Shown: piece by piece, positions 9,941-23,300 of the stretch | Layout of the letters: each line of letters starts with the position of its first letter | Position numbering within the stretch: position 1 is the first letter of the stretch | Assembly: GCA_963978905.1 (NCBI GenBank) | Contig: OZ022256.1 | Coordinates: 15,235,863-15,299,862, forward strand | Length of the DNA: 64,000 nucleotides | Reading direction: 5' to 3' | Source of the DNA: Trichostrongylus colubriformis | Taxonomy: Eukaryota; Nematoda; Chromadorea; Rhabditida; Trichostrongylidae | Translations under genes and position numbers: made by a program | The notes under the pieces: model-generated | Told to the model about the DNA's origin: nothing | The model's input: the letters and a program-made list of their open reading frames with translations, nothing else | Database searches by the model: none

Positions 9941-12841
9941 TTTGATTTCCTACACTCGAGCACGGACTTCCTTTATTGGCTAACACTAAGCTGGGTGGTT
10001 GGGAAAGCGGTCCCGTCTCTTGGGTTGCTAAAGATTTCGTTCTGTTTTTCACTGTTGTCATCGGGCATCACAGCTTTTATAGTCCACATTCGAACCATAT
10101 TTCTCCCATTTAGGGGCACTACTGCCTTGAATGCGAACTCATCACTTCTTCGCGCTTGTTTCCAACAGAACACCATTTGAAGTTTCTAGTGCTATAGTCG
10201 GGAGCTGACCTGGACTGCTGAGGCAGCAGCGCACATGCGGACGTTGAGTCGTCGGCGATGGCGTTGTGCATCTTCTGCCGACTGGAGCAACACTTGGAAT
10301 AAGAACGATGGCGAGCGGACATGGGTCTCATCGCTTGGGACGCGGAGAGAGCGGAGACTGACGAAGTAGTGACTTCGGGCCTGTTGCTGGAGTGTCTCTA
10401 AGGTGCTTTGGCTTCTACGCAATAGTACTCCAACGTACGCTGATCCTCTTCACACAATGTGGTCAAATTAATGACAGCTGTGCGTAGAATCGAGACACGG
10501 TCATAACGGAGATAATGGAGTCGTGCACGCTTCGCGAGACTGAGGCGGCTAAGACAGGGGCATCCGCGCAGCAGAGGCGCCGTCTCCACCTTAGCAAACT
10601 TCCGACACAGAAGCTGACCGAAGTACCGGCAAGGGAATATGCACTCACCCAGATGGGTTCGGTTGAGAGCGTGAGAGAAGCCGATGGGATTGCAGTATTG
10701 TACAAGGGCCTTGGTATCTTTCTCAGAACTAACTTCAGGACTTCTGAGTCAAAGACAATCCTGCACAACGAAATAAATGAGTACCGCTAGAGTAGAAATG
10801 ATCAGTAAGTGTACGACCTCGGACTTCACTTTGACTACGACTCGTGCACGTTATGTTGACACCGATGCAGCGAAAGTTGGTAGTCACGACGAGATTGGAG
10901 CTAGAATGAGCCTGCTAATTTTCTCACCAAGGGAGGCTCTCGACACAAAGAAGGCGACTGGCTCGCTTAACGCTGATACGAAATTTTCCAAAGCTTTCCC
11001 ATTCACTGGTTCCCACGAATAGGTCTGACTGCGTTTGCAACGTGCGATTCACGCATTATACCGCAGGATATGTGTTTGGGGACCAAAGTGAACTGGGAGA
11101 TAAACTCTTAACAATTCGAAATTCCGATCTTAACATTAATACAGAGGTCGACCACGGAATACAAAAGTGGCAGCACGTTAATGAGGGAGTAGTCGTGCGT
11201 CATTGCGGAAAAGATGGCGAGTGTCATCCTTGGCTTTGTGCAGTTGTCACGACAGGTGCCTTTCCTACTTATAATTATACTTTGGTGGTTCTTCCCACAT
11301 ATGGTAAGATATCGTATTATTGAATGTGAGAGAGGATGGGCTCATCATCATTCCACTTTTATGACGTTCGAGTGAAAATATTCTTGGATTGTGCGACTTC
11401 AAAAATTAATCAATTCTCATTACTGCACCTTTGCACTGAATTGTCTGGAAATTCACCTTCCGTGGTAGGTCGGTCCTGTAAACACGGATTCCGCTCTTGT
11501 ATTGATACAGGTACAGTTAAGAGTAGGTTTATCTCCTATCTAAGTACACTCGCCCGTCTTTGCGAAAAATTGAAAGGTGTAAATTGTGGCTGTCATGCTG
11601 CCCCACTGCAAAGAAGCGTCAAAAGCCGGAATACAAGCGTTTATCGAAGATAAAACACAATATGTAAAGATCGACGTCATCGAGGAGAAAACAAACAAGA
11701 GTCTGCCTTGGGTTACTGCCTCTGCTGCAATGTCCACGGTTAGCCATGTTGATGAGTCATTGCAAGCAAAATTCAAATTCTCCTAACTCTCTTCGAACAG
11801 CGTTTTGCAGTTTTGATTTTCTTATTTATTTTGAGCATCGGGGACCCTGTCGATGTGCTTGAGTCTCTACGAAACTTCCGCGGGAGACTGAGTACCCTGC
11901 TTGGGGAATGTTTCAGGCTTTGAAGAACAACTTATGACGTGAGGGAGAGATTCTTTTGTCTAGAGAGTGACGATTCTGATCTGAAGAAGTCGCACGTAGC
12001 TAAAGCCCATAGAAGACAAACACATGATGCGATCTCCCACCCCAGGAATCTCCAGGAATCGTGTCTAGTGATGACAATAGCGAGTAGCGGCATACGTTTG
12101 GCGATAACGGAAGTAAGGTGAACGGACTAATGATAATGGAATGAGTGCGCGGAGCGTACACATTTCAACAGTATTAGGCATCATGTTAGTTTACAAAGGA
12201 ATTGTTACCTGCTCTCTGAGAAATCGACTCATGTCTGAGTGGACAGCACAGCACAAGAGACTGGTTAGTGTGCGATATCTCCTGAGCTTACGCGGCGTGA
12301 TGTTGACTTGCTCCAAGCATTCTCGCAGTTGTAACCCTGTTATGTCAGCATGGACCTTTCTGTTACTCAAACAAAAGGTGGTATAATGATTCAATTTGTA
12401 ACATGCGCTGCAATGTACCGGCACCACCACAGGTAAAGCAGTTATTTGCGTGGATCTCGGTTCATCGCCTGGCTCGTGGAAAAGGGTGTACCGAGGACAA
12501 AAGCAGTTACGCGCAAAAGTAGCAAATGCATATTGAGGAACTTCTGCTGGGTTTCAAGGCCTCCTATACGAATCCGTTATTTCGGCTCATGGCTTTTGGC
12601 CCGTTTGCGCTGTACATGCGGTGCATATACGTGTCTCTCCGCTCCACTCCGCTCGCTTCAGGAGTATAAGAATAATGAACCAGGGATAGGATTCAATGTT
12701 TTCTTTGTGTGCTGCCACGCGGATATTTCAGCTATCACCCAAGTGCTGTTGCCACACACGGTCGTCACAGAACATTGAAACTTGGATAATTAAATAAAAA
12801 CAAACTTTAATATTGTGCTGTTCCGGAGTCTCATGGTTATC
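9941..12841. other. No gene recognised
   Basis: Several frames of 60-110 codons, none with a family I know. On the minus strand about 12563-12191 is open for some 120 codons and has a zinc-knuckle spacing (CSACYKLNHYTTFC). Confidence 0.5.
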
Positions 12842-13070
12842 TGAATGTTTGAAAAACAGCTGCGACTCCAAAATATTTATTCAAAAGACTCGAAAGACCA
12901 CTCAAAAGTCTCGAAAGTCTTGAAAGTATTTTTGCATTATTTCGGCGTATAACGCCTTCTTCAGGCCTGAAATATTGCAAATATACTTTCAAGACTTTCG
13001 AGAGTTTTGAGTGGTCTTTTGAGTCTTTTGAATAAATATTTTGGAGTCGCAGCTGTTTTTCAAACATTCA
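12842..13070. repeat. 229-bp palindrome
   Basis: The arm TGAATGTTTGAAAAACAGCT returns inverted at the right end. Arms of about 95-100 bp differ at a few bases around a centre with TTTCGGCGTATAACGCC. No TA duplication is obvious, and no coding content. Confidence 0.8.
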
Positions 13071-14163
13071 AAAACAAACTTCTTAGAAAGAACGACATCA
13101 AAAATTGACGTTACAGGATGGCTCTACAGGAGAGTTGGAAAATCTATAGAAGTTCGGAGCAATAATCGGTGGTCGATAGATTATAACACGAGAGATCATC
13201 GCCTTTTTCTGCTGCGCGAACAACTAACAATCACGAACCGCGAGAAATCGGACATTGGTTATTTCTACCCTTCCTTCTCTAGCCTCATTACCGTTCGGTG
13301 CTCTCGATCCATACTACTTCAAGCCTGTCAGTAACTCATCGTTGACCTCAACCCTTCATCTCCTCACGCTTGGGCCATTTTGGAACCGAACTAACGACCT
13401 TGAGTCTTAGGATCGAACATTACAGCGCACGCTCGGCAATCAGCTTAGTTCACGTGTTTTTGATTATTTTTGCTACATGCTCCACTCATCCCAAAAGTTT
13501 TCTAATCTTCAAGGGTTGTTTTATGTAATGCCTAATTTCATGATGGAGGGTTGGGCGGACAGTTCATGAGTTTTGTGAACTGTGTTTTTAACGATATGGG
13601 TTGCGCTATTAAATAATATTCACTGTGGAATTCCCATAGCAGCGAACTCGCCACAAAATTTTGAGTTCTGTTTATTCCTATAAAGTAGTGCCGTATTTGT
13701 TCACCACGGCGAAAATTTTCACGCGAAAAAAACGAAATCCATCAAAGATACAACCGCTTGAAACTTCGTCATGTGGGCTGAGCCACAGAAACCGTGGAGC
13801 AAATCGGCGATAACCCTCAATTCATATAAGGTGACTGATCTTATTGTTAGTTCCATTCCTACCTACTGCATCCCAAACACGCGACCACCGCCGCTCTGTT
13901 TTACTATCCTAGCGGTCCCTACCATGACAATCGCGTGGATGAAATATTGACGGCACGCATTTCTGCCGGATTCTTATTCTTTTCCCGTGGAACTTTGCAT
14001 GTGGCCCGTAGTGAACAGAATCTGCATAAATTCATATGAGCACCCTTTCACGGTGAATGAGAAAAATCATTTTCCTAAGACTTGCCACTTTTGATGGTCT
14101 CAATAGGGAAGATGATAGGTGAAATCCACCGGAATTATGAGGTGCTGTGCAAAAAAAGGGTGC
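13071..14163. other. No gene or repeat recognised
   Basis: AT-rich sequence without a convincing frame or inverted repeat. Confidence 0.5.
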
Positions 14164-14165
14164 TA

Positions 14166-15010
14166 TTAGGTTGGAACACAATTCCTGTTACACTTTTTAT
14201 TTTTCTTGTGGAAAACTGTGGAAGCTTCTGGAATATTTGGTAGTGGGGGTATATAAAGCGAGTGAAAAGGACTACTGATTAACACAATCATATTCTCTAT
14301 GGCTTCAACTAGCAGTGAATCTACGACAATTTCGGAGAGGTACGAAATTTATGAACACCGCCCCGGTTCCTCAGCATGCAAGGCCACTAACCGAATCAAC
14401 CAGTCGATGGGCCCAGGTACTATCTCTTCTATGGCGGGAACCCGATGGCTCGATCGACTCAAATTGAAACAGAAAAAAAACTTCAAAAAATTGTAAAGAG
14501 AAAAAATTCAAAAAAAATTTCAAAAAAGAGCAAAAAATTGCCATCCAGCACGACAGTCACCGCCGCTCTCTACTGCAGGTAACTGGACACCGTAGCTGCA
14601 AAATTTACCGAAAAAATGGACCGAGTCTTCTTCCTCCACTACAACGCTCACCCACATGTGGCAAAGTTGACGTGTCAAAAGATCCAGAACCTTGGTTGGA
14701 CGAAGCTCCCTCACCCACCGTAATCTTCGAACATGGCCTCAACTAACTACCACCTATTCCGATTTCTGACCCACCTCCTCGACGGACGGCAGCTCAAAGA
14801 CGACGATGATCTCAAAACCGACCTCCAGACTTTCTTCGACCAGAAATCCCCTGACTTCTACAAGCGGGGCATCTACTATCTCCCTACTCGCTGGCAATAT
14901 ATTGTTGATTATAATGTTACATATTTTGTTGACTGAAGACAGACACAAATAAAGAAAAATAAATTTGAAATTTTCCGTCATTGTGTAACAGAAATTATGT
15001 TCCAACCTAA
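14166..15010 (+). mobile_element. Internally deleted mariner with degenerate transposase
   Basis: The ends are inverted repeats starting TTAGGTTGGAACA, flanked by TA (14164-14165 and 15011-15012). At 845 bp it is too short for an intact mariner. An N-terminal fragment (14299-14496, helix-turn-helix-like, SMGPGTISS...RWLDRLK) and a C-terminal fragment (14616-14936, HYNAHPHVA...FYKRGIYYLP) remain, with the centre lost and replaced by A-rich sequence. Confidence 0.85.
14616..14936 (+). pseudogene. Mariner transposase, C-terminal remnant
   Basis: One frame reads HYNAHPHVAK, then a TAA stop where YSPDLAP is expected, then TNYHLFRFLTHLLDG and PDFYKRGIYYLPTRWQ. The catalytic positions are lost: Asn stands where the second and third Asp belong. 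Not functional. Confidence 0.8.
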
Positions 15011-15605
15011 TACTTTGCTGATGCTTTCAAAAAATTGTTTTCACATCAGCAAAAACAGGTCATACCCTTACTAATTATACGCCGTACATATCCGATCCCG
15101 CATCTATGCTGATTTCTGACGTAATGTGACAGTTGCCGTAGTAGCACACATCACATTCTAACAGGCCACTCCCTATATCCTTTCAACCTGTGTTCGTCGG
15201 GAACTCTTGGAGAGCTCTCCAGTTCTGCCTTCTATGAGAAAGCTATGGTTGCCGCATGCAAAAGCAATGTCTACCTTGACAGGAGATGAAACCAACTTTG
15301 CTGAGTGGCATGGCAATAAGTGAGCTTCCTCAATAATTATTATACGTTCACTCAGGTGGTGCTCCTTGCGTCTGGAGTGGGCAGAGGCTGCATTGAGCAT
15401 CGATGTCAAGGGTGACCTGTGGTCGTCTTATGGATGGCATGTACTGAGTATAGCCTCCGTAAAAAAATAAGCTCCGAATGAAACTAGGCATCTTCATGCT
15501 TCCGTGTGGGTGAAATGCTGCATTTTTTCTTTCTCGAAAATTTTTGATAACACTCAAATACAAAGAAAAACACCGGTAGAGATGGTAAGAATGACACATG
15601 ATATA

Positions 15606-16277
15606 TTAGGTTGTCGGGAAAATTCTTTCGTTTTTTAAAACTTGCTTTTTTCCCTCCAAACTGCTTTCCAGCAATCTCTTCTGTACATACACGTGTAGTA
15701 CAAGTTCTCACGCATCTATAGGTATTATTGTCTTCCATCTCCCGGATAACCTTTTTCGGCAAAATAAACATATCAAAGGTCAACCTCATTTTCAATACAA
15801 AAATTATAAAAAAATTTTCTTTGAATGGCGTTAGACAGGGAAAGGAAAAGGTGATAATCCGATGAAGCAAGGTCGGGGCTATAAGGTGGATGGGGTAGCA
15901 AATTTTATCCAAGCTCGAGAATTTTTTGGCGAGTCATTTATTCAATAGTGATAAAAAATTTTAATTTTTTTTAAAAAAATTTTTGAGCTTGGATAAAAAT
16001 TGCTGCCTTATAGCCCTAATCTTGCTCCATCGGATTATCACCTTTTCCTTTCCCTGTCTAACGCCATTCAAAGAAAAAAAATTGGAATTGAAAATGAGGT
16101 GACTTTTGATAGTTTTATTTTGCCAAAAAGGGTTATCCGGGAGATGGAAGACAACAATACCTACAGATGCGTGAGAACTTGTGCTGCATATATATGTACA
16201 GAAGAAATTTCTGGAAAGCAGTTTTGAGGAAAAAAAACAAGTTTTTAAAAAACGAAAGAACTTTCCCGACAACCTAA
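15606..16277. mobile_element. Palindromic mariner-derived foldback element, copy 1
   Basis: The ends start TTAGGTTGTCGGGAAA and are flanked by TA (15604-15605, 16278-16279). Both arms of about 325 bp encode the C-terminal end of the same mariner transposase, pointing inward to outward in opposite directions (right arm: LAPSDYHLFLSLSN, then VIREMEDNNTYRCVR). The element is two inverted right ends joined near 15942; it has no N-terminal transposase. Confidence 0.85.
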
Positions 16278-16279
16278 TA

Positions 16280-17331
16280 TGATACCTGGTGATAGTCACT
16301 GATAAAATCTTCATAAGCATACCGGCATTTACTAGTGAATTCACAACAATCACAGTAACTTAGAGCTTCAAGAAAATAAAAGAAATCAAACATCTCAATG
16401 TTAATTAATGGTTAGCAAGATAAGAAAATACAAAAGCACTGTTATTGTAATATAATCGAACTTATTACATAGTTAGCTTTTAAGCGTTAGTGTTCATGCT
16501 GGCGTAAAAATTATGCACGTTCCACAAAAAAAAACATGAAAAATTTTCCTCAAATGATCATTCAAGAACGATAGGCCAGTTTTGCTACTTTGACAGCAAA
16601 AAATCCAGACTGATGGCAGAAGCGGAAGGAAGAATGTGGGTGGGGTGATTGAGTTGGGGGGGATGGAAGCGGAGGGCCCCACCCATAGTTTCAGCGTGAC
16701 TATTCCTTTGCTGACCGGTATGTGTAATCAATGAGGTACTACGACGCTAGGATCGGACACTTGCTGAAGAAGGTTTTTGCGCGAGACTCTTAGATATGAT
16801 AACAGCCTATACAACCTCTTTCCAACTAACCCGCCAACATCCCTTCCGGAGAGAGTCAAATTAGGGTAGAACATACGCGTCGTTCACAACGCGTTGGTTG
16901 CAAGCTAAGGACGCCGGATCAGTTGGGTCCTAAAGCATTACAACTAAAATAAGTGATAGGAAATCGTTGCCGCCTTGGGACCCAACTTATACGACACCTT
17001 CACTCTCAACCAATCGCAAACGACGACCCGAATTTTCCCTCCTAATGGCATACACCCCTTCTCTGAGAATCATTCTCCTAGCTTGACCCTCTTCGAAGAA
17101 CATCATCCTACATCGTGGAAAGAAACAGAATCATCAAGTAGAACAACTTATCAAGTAGGCAACTGCCCACGCAAGATTTCGTGCTGTAAGCAAAATTTAG
17201 AAGAAAAACACACAAATTCAAGTAATTCATAAAAAAAGTAGATTAAATTATTACACGTAAAGCATGGCGATATCCTGTTCGACAGAAACACCCTTCTAGA
17301 AACCGAAGCAACTGGTGGATTATCCACAATT
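16280..17331. other. Intergenic, 3' side of the K2P gene
   Basis: No frame or repeat seen. TTGGGTCCTAAAGC near 16924 is a short motif that recurs near 33320 and 49107. Confidence 0.5.
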
Positions 17332-20300
17332 CTAGCGAGGCGTCTGGGTCTGCGTCTGCGACTGCGATGTGCGACGAGTGGCTGACGACATTGAACGGAC
17401 GGTGTCGTGGTTGTGAGGCAGCAGGTCTCCACGCCTTAGATTAACTCGTCCGAAATCTCCACCATAGACGTCCGAATGTGAGCGCATGAAAGTCGCAATG
17501 GAGCGTATCGTGAAATTGTTCAGCATTTGATTCGCACCGTTCTCCTGAAGTGGGGTAGGTTCATGAGACGAAATGGAAGAAGGGGAAAGTGAAAAAGAAA
17601 CTAAAAGTAGGAGGGGTGATGCTTTAAGGAACGTCACAAAAACTGGAAACTTGGAGATCTACGAGTGGTAGGAAGTTTGCTCAAATATCAGAAACACCAC
17701 TAAAATCATTCTTATGAGAGTGCCACGTCACGAATCGTATGGACCGATAGAAAAAGATTTTAGTGGGTGACAGGGCATTCGAATTGGGTCACTGCACACC
17801 CGATTTGTATCGTCACGCGCGACAAAAGCCCAGCTTGTCTCATCACGATTTGGGCACGCACTAAGAGGAGCAATTATCTTGCTAATTTGACCCAATTCGA
17901 GTGTCCTGACACCCAAAAACTCGATGGTACTGCTGAACACGTGGTTTGAATTGTTATCAGGAACAAAACTTCGAAAAAAAAGGCCCGGAGAACAACTTTC
18001 AAAGATTCATTCGTAGACCGGATATAAAAAGTTCGACCCCACACATGGTTTTCGAGGAGAAGCGACGTACCTCGTCAGAAGAGTCACCATCTCTTCCTTC
18101 ACTACCGCTTCGACGACTCCGAATAGATGGACGTGGTGATACCGCCTGTGCCTAAAGCGTTAAGACTTCAAAGCTATCCGGGCACTAATAATGACTTGGA
18201 AAACGGAAATAGATAACAATAATACATAAGCAAATAAAATAGCAGTAAAACAAATACAAATATAAATAGAAGTCAAAAAGAAATCACAAATTGAGTGGAT
18301 GCCATGCATCAAACAAACCTCTGTGTCATTAGGTTGAACGCCAGTCCAACAGCTGTCTAATCGATTTTCAAAAACGGTCATTGTTCCTGGAAAAGTGCTT
18401 TTCAAAGGTACTGTGAAGTTTCCCCGCAGCGTAGGAAATAAGTATTCGAGTAGAATAAAAGTGTAATGGTAGACTCACCGAACACGCCATTTTCAACGCA
18501 AATATATGTGCTTCTGTTAACAACTTTGAGTATTGGCATACCGAAGAAGAACAGCAGTGTGATAATCGGAGCAAACTGAAATAGAGATTGAAGAACGCAG
18601 ATCCTAAGCCACAGGTGGTGTTAGGGACGGATCATAGTACCTTTAAAGTTTATTAATACAAGATGTATGTGAAAATGCCACAACAACTAACAAGATTACA
18701 AACCGCCACATCCGCATCGCGACTAATGCTATCACGCTCAACTTAACCTTTGCTTATTCCCTTTAATTCACTTTTGGAATCTCCGTTTTAAAGGAATTGT
18801 TCACGGAAAATAGAGTTCTTCTATAAACCACACATCTATGCAGTATTTGCTCACTAAGGCTGCTACACGACGAACAGCAGAGATGAACTACGCAGTTCTA
18901 GTGACTCATCCTCCTTTATCTTGTGCCTTTGCTGCATACGCCTCCACGGTCACCCATTGTGACGCCGATCACGACAAGACCCAGAACAAAACCAAAACCA
19001 CAGTCAAAATGGAATGATCGTGACATTGAAAGCCAAAGGGCAGGAGTTTCGCCTAATCATATTAGAGACTATCATAAGAAATTTGTGTTTTGCCCTCTCG
19101 ATAAAGCCAGCAATAATTACGGTATTATTTGTAAAAAAATTTATGTTACTACCATAATGGAGGAAATGGGTATTAGATATGATTTTAATAACAGGACCTT
19201 TGTTAATCAATTCACAAATAATACTTATGAGCTTATACCGGATACTTGTAAGCTTACACTTATCAGTAGACATGAACTCTTTTGCACAAGAAACAATCTA
19301 CGTAATGAAGCAGAAACAGATCTCCCGGTTATCTATGCACTACCTAAGTTACATAAAAACCCGGTTAAATTTCGATTTATCACCGGAGCCTGTAGGAGTA
19401 GTGTCAAACCTTTGACCAAGGAACTCCATGTAATTTTCTCACATATTAAACGACATTTTATAAATTACTTACGTATAATACAGGATAGAAATAGAACTAT
19501 GAAAACTTATTGGGCTATTAACAATATCAACATAAGCAGAGAACTTTGCACCGTCAGGCACGATAATATGAAATTATATACGGCGGATTTTACGGATATG
19601 TTTACCAACTTGGAACATAAATTGATAATTAATAATATGCAACAATTACTACATTTATGTTTTAAGAATTCGGGAAAATCTCTTATTGCTACTAATGGAT
19701 ACATGGTTTACTATACTGAAGGCCGTTTATTTAAAGATAATTTTAGATATTATGATAGCACCGACCTTCTTTTCTTAATAGATTTTTTATTGAAAAATAG
19801 TTATTGTATTTTTGGAGGTAAAGTGTTCAAACAAAACAAAGGTGTTCCTCAAGGTGGTAACTTCAGTCCACTTTTAGCCGATCTCACCCTTTCGGTGTTA
19901 GAATACAATTATTCTAAAAATACTAAGTATAGTAGTAATAAATTGTTCATTCCATATAGATATATGGATGATTTATTAGTCCTGCACAATCAAAGTGAAG
20001 CAGATATAGATAAATGCATTAAAGAGGTTCATAAGGATGCCATAGAGGTTAAAAAGACTCACTACTCCGAAACTAGCAGCAATTATTTGGATCTAACTAT
20101 TGTAATAGATGCGAACAAAGTCATTACCAAATTGTATAATAAAACGGATGATTTTGATTTCAAAGTTATAAGGTTTCCACACTGCGATACTAACATTTCC
20201 ATAAACACTAAAGCATCAGTCATATATACAGAAACCCTTAGGATAGCCAACACCTGCACTGAATTACATGTATTCTTGGAAAAGGTACAGGATATGTTCA

Positions 20301-23300
20301 CTTTTCTGGTATGTAATGGATATTCTAGAGAATTCTAACGTCTAATGTTATCAAATGTATCTATAAAAACAAGTTCATCGGCTATAAGTATGATATTATA
20401 GATGATCTCAATAAAATTAAAAAACTAGTAAATACAATTTTAGGACAGCCTTCTGTTTAAACTTAGCGTCCCAACCCTCACTTCCTTCACTCATCTCTAT
20501 TCCTAACACCAGCTACTACTTTTAACCGTTCTGACATCACTCTATGTACACCTTTTCATTAGATGCACATAATCCGTTTTATTCACTGTCTTTAGCGCGT
20601 TTATTTAGGAATAGGTTGATGTCGCGCCCCAATCAACTAGTGGTTACACGAGGTGTTGCCTGCCTGTTGCCTGACTATCAAACCTATTATATTATGTTTC
20701 GCCTTCTTGGCGGGTTTCTTCGCATATAAATGCTTGGGCGTTCTCTCTTATTATTTATCTACGACTCATACTTGTATCTTTATTAATCTTCACCCATTTA
20801 AATTAACTGCTCTTGTATATGCGTAAATTTATTGCAGTTCGGTCATATTGTTTCTATTCACATCATTAACCAACGCATATTGCTTTAAATGTTTCAGGAT
20901 TATTTTATGATGGTTGATTATTGGCATGTTTGGCTCATATAGTTATTGTGGACATATATTACCACTGCACAGGTATGCCTTTCAAATTTATTTCCTTTTG
21001 TTTTACTGCATATATTAACTATTATTTCTTTCTTTTCTTTATTGGTGGAAGTATTTACTTACTTGTTTATTTATTTCATGCTTTGATAATTTGTTAAACG
21101 GTCATAGTTTATTTTAATTTCTTACACCTTTTTTAACTACTCATTTGTTTTCATCAGCACCTCACTCACTGACGAGCCTCCGGGTGCTGATGAAAACATA
21201 GTGGTTCGTCTGAGTTAGGAGGCGAAACGAGCCACTAAAACATTTCTTTACTTAAAATTACATTGTAATCACTAACTTCTTTTCCTTTTTTCCATTGAAT
21301 TGCCGATCTGCATTTAGGAGCAGAGGTACTGATATTGTCTACAGACTTTAGCGAGCAAAATCAAAAAGGGATTTTGTGTGCAATAGGCAAACAACGGAGA
21401 GTGACTAGCGCAAATCCATGCACTTGCATAAAGGCTTTCAGCCCTATTACTCGCGTAAAGAGCAGATATAGTGCTTTCTAAAAACCATCTGCTCAGATCG
21501 CTGTTGCCCACTGCAGTAGCCCCTCCCCTTTACGTAGACCAAAACAACCCCTCTTTCGGACCTTTGACCTTTAAATTACCAGAAACTGTTGCAGGATTGT
21601 ATAGTTGCAGGGTGCTTTATTATTAAGTATTTTTTCCCTGAGGTAAAAAGTTACTCCACATTTCCCCGCTGTGAAATACTCCTCGCTTCTCATCTGCTTC
21701 TTAGAAGTTTGGATTTTAGAGCTTATCGTTGACCTCTGCAGGTACAAGCCCCCCTCCCCTCCTGCCTGTCAATCAAATACGACCACCCTTCTTGTCGAGG
21801 ATTTCCTCGACTCCTGCTGTATGCTGCTGTAGCATGGCCTAGTTGCTACACGCTTTTAAAAGTTGTTGAAGTGTGAAGATGGGTTGAAGCTTCAACGCTT
21901 CAGCAATGGCACAGTTGCAACGTGACGGTATTATCGAAGTGAAAGACGCGAAAAGGCTGCAGAAAGTCACGGGAAATGGCTTAGCTAGAATATCGTGCAC
22001 TAAATCCGGTATGAATTTCATCTTAGCGAGAAAACGACAACAATTAGGTTTACCATTTAATATAGTGTATGGTAACAGTATTATAGTTAAAGGATAAAAA
22101 GTAAAGTTTTGCCATTAATCAGTCCCTTTTTGTGGGACGCATTCTAGTTCCATTCAACATCGTGGTGGCAGGCGAATGCGATCTACCCTATACAACTGCG
22201 GAAGCCAGCTGATGTACAAATCAGTGTTTTTATCCTCCCAGACGAGTTTGGTACAAGGCTCGGTTGGGCCTGGCAGATGTTGATGCGGGATTTGATCCCC
22301 GAATATGAGAGTTGGTACGCGCCACTTGCTACTGTACCACCTCCGCTCAACAGTATTATATGTTGCAGTAATAATGGTAGTAGCATGAGAAGCTACATGG
22401 AACAACACCACATAGCAATGAATTCTCACCGTCACATTATTCGGCATAATATCTCCGAGTCCAATTGTGGTAATTGATATGAAGGAGAAGTAGAATGAAT
22501 GAAAGAAATCTATTCCTGATCCTGCAGGTCCTGACAGCGCATCGTACTCGTATATGAATAGACTTGCAAATAGCAAGTAAGCTGAAGTATTTGTGTGTTA
22601 TAGCGTTTTTAAGTTGTCTCAAAGTGCTGTCAGGGTGGTCGTTACAATCTAACCCAACCGATATCCAAGTGCATGACGCATTCTTGATGTAGCTGGTACC
22701 CAAAAAAACGCACCTAACATGAGAAACATGCAGAACTTGATCGGAAGACTGATTAATTCATCATCTTTGTTATCTTCGTAGCCACGTGCTCTCCTGAAGA
22801 GAATCCGAAATGAGATTTTTTCATTGAGACTGGATTCCAACTTTTCACAAATGTTTCGTAAAATACCTTAGTTGACCCATATAATCACAAAACACTTACC
22901 TAAACATAATTAGCAAACGAGCATAGATCTTAGTGGTATGGACGAGTGCCCATTGACCGAGGTCTCGAAGCACGACCAGAGTCAACGGTACGAATATAAA
23001 TCCATAAACCATCACGCATGATTTACCAGCGATGGATTCAGGTGCGATAGAGCCTGGAAATAGAGAGTCGATCAGGAAGAATATTCATAGCTTGCCATTG
23101 AGCCCTCAAAATTTTGTAATTCGTTCGACTGTCGGAAATGAAAATAGAGATCTTACGCATCAGAGAAAAAACGAGGATTGGTCAACATTGGCTAGGACCC
23201 GAAGCATGAGGCACATATCCCATGCTTAAGCGTTTATAGTGGGCGTGCTTTCCCAAGTGATGATTCACCGATGTATCGATCGGAGCCACGCGAGTCTGAC

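Larger units (their letters stand above)
18906..21240 (+). mobile_element. Penelope-like retroelement, partial, inside a K2P intron
   Basis: Consists of a reverse transcriptase frame (18923-20460 with one frameshift), about 700 bp of T-rich non-coding 3' sequence and a hammerhead-type motif (21146-21236). No GIY-YIG endonuclease was seen. It is antisense to the K2P channel gene, between the pore-2 and TM4 exons. Outer boundaries are estimates; no flanking duplication was found. Assignment to Penelope-like elements rests on RT motifs plus the hammerhead, which is known from this group. Confidence 0.65.

Noticed and set aside
21180..21236. Ordinary continuous hammerhead using the single loop CTGACGA...GAAAAC
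   Set aside because: Helix II does not form before the GAAA at 21192-21195; the strands only pair in the two-hairpin arrangement.
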